Assembly (NCBI GenBank): GCA_023213395.1
Contig: CM041465.1
Coordinates: 111,235,741-111,299,740, forward strand
Reading direction: 5' to 3'
Source: Cycas panzhihuaensis
Taxonomy: Eukaryota; Cycadophyta
DNA length: 64,000 bases
How positions within the stretch are numbered: position 1 is the stretch's first letter; every line of letters starts with the position of its first letter. Below, in pieces: positions 56,650 to 64,000 of this stretch. The notes under the pieces are model-generated. The model was not told the origin of the DNA and did no database searches. It saw nothing but the letters and a program-made list of their open reading frames with translations. The position numbers and the translations under genes were made by a program.

Positions 56650-56960
56650 TGAAAGAGGTTAATGTATCAAGGTCATTTATGTAGATTAATTATGTGACCT
56701 TAAGATATATTGTTAGCATTAGTCTCTTAATGAAATGCACTTTATGTGCATTTAGATGTAATTTTAAGTTAATATCATTAGGTAGGGAAATCATAATCCT
56801 AATGCTCACCCTCAATAATAAAAGGCAAAATCTTAAGGAGGGAGTTATTATTCATTCTCACCTCCAAGCTTACTCTCATATCTTGTTTAATCTCTTTTTC
56901 ATTCTCCATTGTTATTATGCGTATGTGAGTGATTTATTCCCTCGATCTATCATTCCTTCA
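56650..56960 (+). repeat. 3' LTR of copia element A
   Basis: 311 bp, TGAAAGAGG to ATTCCTTCA, the full-length LTR form of this family. The target duplication ATTAG follows. Confidence 0.88.
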
Positions 56961-57147
56961 ATTAGGCAGCAAAATCTTAACCTTAATACTCATTCTCAGT
57001 AATAAAAGATTAAATCTCATAGAATGAGTCATTATTCATTCTTTACCTCTAAGCTTTGTTTTCATATCTTATTTTAATTTCTTCTTCATTCTTCATTACC
57101 ATTGTGTGTATGTGAGTGATTTATTCCCTAGATTCATCCTTCGTTTA
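56961..57147 (+). repeat. Second part of element B's 5' LTR
   Basis: Begins with the ATTAG duplication, at the LTR position where 48652-48783 stops, and runs to CGTTTA, followed by the PBS of B. The final base pair reads TA rather than CA. Confidence 0.8.
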
Positions 57148-57161
57148 AGTGGTATCATATC

Positions 57162-59100
57162 TAGAAGGGGATCTATTCACTCCCTTCCACTTGCATGGAG
57201 TCATTTTGCATCTCCTTCACTTTCAATATGAAGTATTGAGAGTGCATTCATCATTTTGTAATATTTTGAGAGCTTAAAATTATAGTACTTTATATGTTGC
57301 TACTTTTTATATGTATGTAAAAATTCATAGGCAAAGAATATAGGTTTTTAAAGTCATTCAACTATTGGAACAATCATAGAAGCATTAAAGGCCTATAATT
57401 TCATAAAAACTTTGACCATCTTAGAATTTGATAAAATTTGGCATGCAATATCACCTTGATTAGAGGATCATTTTTTTCTTCTAGAGAAACTTCAGATTTA
57501 GCCTGCAACAATGAGTTTTGACTGTGACAAAAGGGTTAAATTTGTGGATAAGTGATTTAAGGCACTTTTCCCAATGAAATCCTTTAATTATTAGCTGAAA
57601 ATCTAAAAGTTTTATTAAGGGATCTAGTAGATTTATATTTTACAATCAGTTTAAGATAAATATCATCAAATTTAATCCACCGGTTAGCGAGATCTATGCA
57701 GTTTTCTCACGGTTGCTGATTTTACTTACTCAACCCCACAAAGGGCATTGCAAGGGCATTTTAGGTAGTTTTTTGGTAGATTTTGGAGATGGTGCAGAAG
57801 GGAAAGTTAATGTATGTATCAAAATATAACTTTTAACATATTAAAGTTTAGATTATGAGACAATGGATCTAACAAGATTTTGCTTTTGTGCTTTTTTAGG
57901 CAGAAACATTTTTATGCCTTTTTAGAAATCTGACTTCATAAATCTATCAAAAATAATATTCTAAACACTTTTTCCTTATGTCATAAATTTAGATTTCATT
58001 ATTTAATCTTTCATATTTGTAATTTTTATAAATTATACCCAGTTATCATTATTTATAAATTTTGTGAAAAAATCATAAAATAGGAAAAATAACATGCATA
58101 TAGGTTTAGAAAAATTAGCATTTTAGCGGCAAGTTAATCTGCTTTTTGTCCTATTATAGCTTTTATATCAAAACTTCTAAAAATATATTTGGAAACATTA
58201 TACTAAAGTAAGGGAAACCTTAGATTGGAAGCAACATCTGGTTCCTCTACTAAATCTAGCGTACTTTTTCTATTTGCACACATAGCATAAAGCATCACAA
58301 AAGCAGCAACAACAAACAAAGCAAGCATGAAAAGTAAACAAATATATTTAAGAACTTTTCATTTCAGTTTTTAGTTATTCGGAAACATCTTACACTATTC
58401 CTAAAAGGAATCTCATCCGTATACTTTATACCGCCAGTTCTTGACTTGTGCGCACACTCACCTTGGTAGAAATATACCAAGCTTAGCCAAAGTCCAGGCC
58501 CTAAGGGAGGTATGAGTTTTATACTAGGTTTGGTCTTAACCAAAATAGTAATGGAGGGACATGTTAGCCATACCCATGACCTCTAATAAGGGATAATCTT
58601 GATAACCACCCAGGAAAACTGAAAACCTTAATACAAGATTGAAATTAACCCACTCTAATATCCTTCAAAGCCATGGGATACACACGTACCATTCGACTCT
58701 TCGGAGGAGGTATATAGCTACTCACTAGTAAACTAGGTGTGGAATAGGAGTACCTGGGCTCCATTGTGACTTTGATTTCATCACGAAGCACAGGTGCGGG
58801 TATCGCGGGTAAAGGCCCTCATCATATACTAGAAGCCTTAGGCATCGAAACCTCACCTACATATGGACATAAGTGAGAGGTTAGTGGGATGACACATCAC
58901 CACTCTTTGCCAGCTCTACATTAGGCCTCATTCTTGCATCACTGCTTATATTAATTTTTTCATAGTTGTTAAAAATACTTAATCATTACTTGCTTCTCAT
59001 CATAAGCATTCACTTCTATATTCTTGTTATGCTAGGTGTACTAGCCACACGTGTCAGTGGCACATCTTTCTATCATCTCTTCTACTTCTTTATCATCACC
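57162..59100 (+). other. Long leader of copia element B
   Basis: Collinear with 49054-50993 with scattered substitutions. No gene recognised. The 63-codon frame at 58966-59157 overlaps the gag start in another frame. Confidence 0.6.
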
Positions 59101-60130
59101 ATGTCATCTCAATTCAATCATAATATCAACTGCATATTAAAAGGTAAAGAAAATTGAGATCTATAGTACATTAGAGTTTAAAATGCTATAAAGTATAAAG
59201 GCCTTTAGAGAGCCCATTTGTAGCCTACTCCCAGCATACCAGCAACAACTACAACATCTGCTTCCAGTGGATCTACTGCAACAACTCCTACAGATGTTGC
59301 AGCCAAACTACAATAGGAGATAGATGATGAAAAGATTTATGCAGGAATTCTGTTGGTCATTGATCACTCCTTGCATAACTTGATTAATAAGGAGCAACAT
59401 CATATAGCCTAGAAGGTCCTTGAAGTTCTCAAGAAAAACTTTGATATCAAATCAGATTTAGAATTTGTTCATTTTATTTTGAAAATGAACAAATTAAAAA
59501 TGCAAAAGGGACGAGCTTATGAGATAATAAATCTCCTTCAACTAATAAAACAGGCAATTGATAAAGATTTTAAGACCCAATGTATCACTTGGGCATTCTT
59601 AATCTAGTAATGTCTACATAATTATAAAAACTTGCTTGGAAGTCTTCAATCTAGTGAAATATTGAAGACACTCAACTTTGAAGAACTTGCTGATAAGTTT
59701 ATAGAATTTGAAAAGACCTTTGATAAGAACTTTGTAGCCTCTAACTCTCTTCTAGATGCAGTCTTTGAGGTAGAAGAGGAAGTTTGCTACACAAGAAATC
59801 AAGGTCCCTCTCATGATAGAGGAACTAACTCAACAAGAGGAAGAGGAAGAAACATGGGAAATCATCCATAAGGTCAACCAAACCCTCAGTCACAGTCTTG
59901 ATAATCTCAAGGCCAAGGGCCACGCCAACAAAGAGTAATACAGTCATGGCAAATTAGAACCTCTTCAGGGACTGGTAATCAAACTGTTATGTGTGATCAA
60001 TGTAACCGTAAAGGACATTTATCAAAAGTAGAACTACCACTTATAAGTTGGCCAAGTTCCAACCAAAACATGGAGCTCATAATGTCAAAGAAACTTATGA
60101 AGAATCCTTTAGTGGTATAGGTTTCATACA
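59101..60130 (+). pseudogene. gag of copia element B
   Basis: The ATG start is kept here (MSSQFNHNINCILKGKEN) and is followed by the same four early stops as in copy A. The shared stops show that the decay preceded the duplication. The longest open stretch is 59632-59871 (FEELADKFIEFEKTFDKNFV, then the basic tail). The Cys/His knuckle remnant lies near 59995. Confidence 0.8.
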
Positions 60131-60640
60131 AGGGCACATTTAAAGAATTAAGGGACCTTCAACATCAAATGCCATTGATCAACCAAAGAGATACTTTAAA
60201 GCTCAATGTGGATATATCAGTTGTGAATTCCCTTCACCAATGCCAAGCCCTATTGGAATTGCCAATAGTGTGGCTTTAATCAATGGTCAGTGGATCATGG
60301 ACACATGAGCAACTTAACATGTAACATGCAATTGTAGTCTATATCAGACATTTGACTCAAATGTTTAAGGAGTTGTTCACATGGCTAATAAACCACAATA
60401 ACCTGTTGAAAGAATTGGTAACATTCACCTGAAACTCCCAGGCTTAGAAGATTTTACATTGTTTGATGTCTTACATATACCAAATCTTAAACAAAACCTA
60501 CTTTCTTTATCTACACTTTTCTCTCATGGATTTGATCTGAGTGTAACCGCAAATGACCAAACTCTCTAGGTCATTTACCCTCTAACTAATCAAGTGGTTT
60601 TGACTGGATATCTCTTTGGCAAACTCTTTTGATTAAATTG
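60131..60640 (+). pseudogene. Protease region of element B
   Basis: Matches 52021-52530, with the same TGA in the active-site motif (INGQWIMDT, stop, AT), so again shared inactivation. Small differences include a Gln for Glu and Thr for Ala in the motif. Confidence 0.75.
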
Positions 60641-62240
60641 CTCTCTATCTTTCAAAGCTCATTGTACCCAAAACCCTTGTGACGATGAAGAATTTACATT
60701 TAATTTCATCTTGACCCACCCAATGTTATCACCAAAAGCTCTTTGGCATGCTCACATGGGCCATGCTCACATTGATAGACTTAGAGATCTTTCTAACACT
60801 CTTTCAAATCTTCTAAAGTTCCCCTCTAAGCCCTTTAAATATGAAGCTTGTATCATTGCCAAATCTCATTGACAACTGTTTCCTAAAAGTTAGTGGAAAT
60901 CAATCCATCCATTACAATTAGTACACTCTGATTTATGCGAGTCAATGTTTGTTCCTTCACAGAAGGGAAAATTATATTACATCTCTTTCATTGATGATTT
61001 TACTAGAAAAGTATAGGTAGCTTTTCTACACAAGAAAGATGAATCCTTTCGTATATTCAAAGAATTCAAAGACCTCACTGAAATGTTGGGTAATGTGACA
61101 ACAATGGTTAGAGGATTAAATTTTGGCATGTTGGCAGTGTGGTTTCCTCCCCAAACCTTCCTCAAGCGGTTCCAAAGGGAGCCCCTGGGCTGGGGGTGCA
61201 GAGGGAGCGGAACACCCCCTGCTAAGAGGGGGTTTAGGGGTGATAGCCCCTAACCGAAAAATTTAGCACTAGAAACTATATTAAATTATAAAGAGAATTA
61301 GGGTCATTCGATAAAAATACCCTAGATTTTATAGTCTAGATTTATGCCTTGTATGACTCTCTCATGTAGCTCATTTTAGGGCATATTTCATTATGTTGAG
61401 GTTGTTCAATGTACTGTGAGGAGTTGGCCAGCTGGTTATTATTGTTGTGAGCACTCTGCTATAGGATTATGTGTATTTTCTCTATTATGTGATAATAAAG
61501 ATCGATACCTTTCCTATGTGGATGTTTCCCTAGTACATTGCTAGGCCCTTAGCACGTTATATCGGGTGTATTTGTGTACTTAGCTTTCTTGTTCAATCTA
61601 TTTGTTTTATCTCTGGTTTTAGAACTTGCATGTAATTTTTAGTTTTGATTTCTATAACTAGTTACAAGAATAGTTTAGATCTTGGTGGTAGTTCAAGCGT
61701 AGGGACCTTGTCTTCTCAACATGAAAAAGAGTCAGATTATCAACTCAAATATCTTCGAATTGATAATGGTGGCAAATACACCTCACATGAGTTTGAAAGC
61801 TACCTTCGAGACAATGGAGTCAAGCATCAAACAATAGTAGTAGGTACCCTACAATAAAATAGACTTGCTGAGCACATGAACAAGATAATCATGAACATGT
61901 CTCGGGCTATGTTAATATATAAAAATGTACCTACCTACCTATGGGCTAAAGTAATCTAGATAGTTGTTTATTGTATTAATGTTGTTAGCTCATCAAAGGA
62001 AGGACAAACACCTAATGAAAAGTGGTTAGGATAAGTCCCCATTGTTCATTACTTCAAAATTTTTGGCTCTACATGCTATACCCACATTCTGGATACAAAT
62101 CGAAATAAACTCTAACCAAGGGCACTTGAAAGTATGTTTGTTGGATACCCTATGGATAAGAAAAGGTATAAGGTCTTTATATCTTCACAATGAAATGTCA
62201 TCATTACTAGAGATGTCATTTTTGTAGAGATAGAGGAACG
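60641..62240 (+). pseudogene. Integrase of element B, split by a solo LTR
   Basis: Same organisation as 52531-54130: WHAHMGHAHIDRL, the zinc-domain end with one Cys codon changed (KYEAC in place of KCEAC), the solo LTR at 61084-61721, then RIDNGGKYTSHEFESYLRDN and LAEHMNKIIMNMSRAM. It has one stop not seen in A (TGA near 60869), so the copies have also decayed independently since duplication. Confidence 0.85.
61084..61721 (+). repeat. Solo LTR of the Tork-like family inside element B integrase
   Basis: 638 bp with the same insertion site and TGAAA duplication (61079-61083 and 61722-61726) as the copy at 52975. It is a duplicate of that LTR, not a second insertion. A small deletion lies in its G-run block near 61175. 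Confidence 0.93.
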
Positions 62241-62800
62241 ATTTAAAGCGAACTCCAAAGTATCCTCACACTGCTATAATCATATTATGAAGTATGATGT
62301 TCAGATTCTAAAATTTGGGGTTGGGGGGGGGGGGACAGACATAAATTACTATAAATATTGGAAGCTGACAATAGAGCCTCAGAGGATATAAGTTATGACT
62401 CTAAACCAATGAGTGCACATCTAATATCATCCTTTGAAGATAGTAGAGTTAATAAAGGCAAAGCCATTATAGAAGAACTATCCTCTCTACCTTTAGTCGA
62501 CAAAGGCAAAATGATATAGAAAAACCATCTTTCTTAGGTGCATCAAAATTCTCCTCACAAGATAATCATTTTAATGAACAAGATGAAAACCAAGATGTTG
62601 AGGAAATGAGGACTTAATTCCCAACTCAAGGATCTCAAAAATTCCACCAACTCAATAAAGATATATGACCAGATGAGATGGGGAAAACTAGCACTTGAAG
62701 TACCCATAGAGCAAAAATGCAGGAATCATTATATACTAAGCTTGAACCAGCAGAACTGCACCTTACTCTTAATGAAGAGCCCCTAACATACCAAGAAGAT
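62241..62800 (+). pseudogene. Integrase-RT linker of element B
   Basis: Matches 54131-54700. It contains an uninterrupted G12 run at 62323-62334 where copy A has a G run broken by C and A. Acidic Ser-rich coding remnant, no domain. Confidence 0.6.
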
Positions 62801-63660
62801 GAAAAACATACAGTTTAGAGAAATGCCATGAATGAAGAGTACCAATCTTTTATCAAGAATGGTACATGAGAACCCATTGATTTACCACTTGGCAGAAAGG
62901 TAGTTCAAAATAAATGGGTGTTCAAAAATAAATATAGATAAGATGGAACCCTTGAAAAACATAAGGCAAGGTTGGTAGCTAAAGGATTTACTCAAAGGGA
63001 AGGTATCGACTACACTGAAGTCTTTGCACCTACAACCAAGTGGCCTACAATTAGAACTCTTGTGGCCTTGGTTGCTCAACAGGGTTGGAAAATCCACTAA
63101 CTTAATATTAAGACCATATTTCTCAATGGAGATCTTAAAGAATAATTTTATATGGCTCAACTAGAAGGATATGAGATTGAAGGTCAAGAGCATAAAGTTT
63201 GTAGGCTTAGAAAATCCTTGTACAGCATTAAAGAAGCCCCTCGTGCTTGGTTTGCCAAGTTATCTGATAAAATGAGGCAACTTAGATACAAGGTTTATGA
63301 CTACCAAGATATTAATGCAACATTGTTCATTAATCACCATAAGGATAAAGTCACTTATCTCATAATCTTTATGGATGACATGCTAGTAATGGGTAACAAT
63401 GAAGAGGCAATAAACTAGCTGAGAAAGAACCTTGGAAAAATATTCAAATTACTTGACCTCAGTTTGATAAAATATTACTTGGGAATTAAAGTAATACAAA
63501 AGAATGGAAAAATTATCCTCTCCCAAGAAAAATACATCAATGATCTTCTAACCGAGTTTTAGTTAGAAGATGCTCGACCTATGGACACTAATACCAAACT
63601 CTTAGCTGAAGGTGACACTAGGGAGGCAGACGCAACACTCTACAGGAAACTTGTAGGTAA
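62801..63660 (+). pseudogene. Reverse transcriptase of element B
   Basis: Collinear with 54701-55560. Open stretch 63152-63418 includes CRLRKSLYSIKEAPRAWFAK and the catalytic FMDDMLVMGN. The APRAWF motif is better preserved than in A (APCARF). Stops near 62868, 62939, 63098, 63143 and 63416. Confidence 0.88.
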
Positions 63661-64000
63661 TCTCATCTACACTACAATATAAGGCCAAATATTGCATACT
63701 CTGAAAGCATTCTTGCTCGTTACATGATAAATCCTAAGCAGAATCATTGGCAAGTAGAAGTGCGAGTGTTGAGATACCTTAAGACGACCAATATATATGG
63801 TATGTTATATAAACCTAATTCAGACTTTAATATTTCTACATACACAGACTCAAAATTTATAGGAGATAAATATATAGGAAGATCTATGTCTAGGTATGTA
63901 ATGTTTCTTGGAATAGTACCAATATCATGGAGATCTAGATGGTAGAAGATAGTTGTAGATTCAATTACCAAAGTTGAATACATTGTTGCTTATGAGACTA
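63661..64000 (+). pseudogene. RNase H of element B (partial)
   Basis: Open stretch 63724-63945 (RVLRYLKTTNIYGMLYKPNS, TYTDSKFIGDKYIGRSMSRY), then VDSITKVEYIVAYET up to the window end. Near 63748 it reads WQVEVRVLRY where A reads CAYAVLRY, so A has a small deletion and change there. Confidence 0.82.

Larger units (their letters stand above)
48784..56960 (+). mobile_element. Copia element A, inserted in an LTR of its own family
   Basis: 8177 bp. LTRs 48784-49039 and 56650-56960, PBS after the first, AAGGGAGGGAT tract before the second, target duplication ATTAG at 48779-48783 and 56961-56965. On the plus strand there is a 1.95 kb leader, then gag, protease, integrase, RT and RNase H. A 643 bp solo LTR of the Tork-like family sits in the integrase. 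Without it the element is about 7.5 kb. Its internal region is near-identical to that of element B, while its own two LTRs differ by about 10 percent plus a 55 bp deletion. Confidence 0.88.
56966..64000 (+). mobile_element. Copia element B, truncated by the window end
   Basis: The second copy of the element A family. PBS AGTGGTATCATATC at 57148. Leader, gag, protease, integrase with solo LTR, RT and part of RNase H correspond to element A at a constant offset of about 8107-8109 bp. By eye the internal sequence is around 97-98 percent identical to A. Its 5' LTR is in two parts (48652-48783 and 56961-57147). The 3' LTR should lie beyond 64000. Confidence 0.88.

Overview
The window is retrotransposon-dominated nuclear DNA from a large-genome land plant, probably a seed plant. 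The evidence is plant-type Ty3/gypsy and Ty1/copia LTR elements, initiator-Met-tRNA-type primer binding sites, extensive nested insertion, and one SAUR auxin-response gene. A gymnosperm is plausible from the density and age of decayed elements, but that is inference. There is no bacterial, organellar or CRISPR signal. Almost every TE reading frame is broken by stops, so TE coding regions are given as pseudogenes.

Layout. (1) 1-9.55 kb: plus-strand Ty3/gypsy element of Tat type, entered inside its 5' LTR, with PBS near 2541, a Pro/Ser-rich gag extension, gag, protease, RT, RNase H, integrase and a G12 polypurine tract. (2) 10.13-31.37 kb: a Russian doll. A minus-strand chromovirus (about 6.06 kb of its own sequence) is split by a plus-strand non-autonomous LTR element (13455-28634, perfect TTAAA target duplication). 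That element is split by a minus-strand Tork-like copia array, LTR-internal-LTR-internal-LTR (16280-26310), enclosed by one CAGAT/TAGAT duplication. (3) 31.8-34.25 kb: an internally deleted copia element. (4) About 35.9-37.6 kb: a GC-richer low-copy island with the only convincing host gene, an intronless 123-codon SAUR. (5) 38.5-48.65 kb: a minus-strand gypsy gag-protease fragment, then a minus-strand copia whose RT is split by a plus-strand gypsy element (42151-48430, TSD AATCT). (6) 48.65-64 kb: two plus-strand copies, A and B, of one copia family. A sits inside B's 5' LTR (TSD ATTAG). Both carry the same solo LTR at the same integrase position (TSD TGAAA), and that LTR belongs to the Tork-like family of region 2.

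I found no undescribed gene system. The most notable content is genome-structural: two tandem retrotransposon configurations of apparently different origin, a recombination breakpoint visible inside an LTR, and a solo LTR shared by duplicated hosts. The SAUR gene, with a perfect G-box about 260 bp upstream of its ATG, is the feature most likely to be functional. Identity percentages are estimates by eye.
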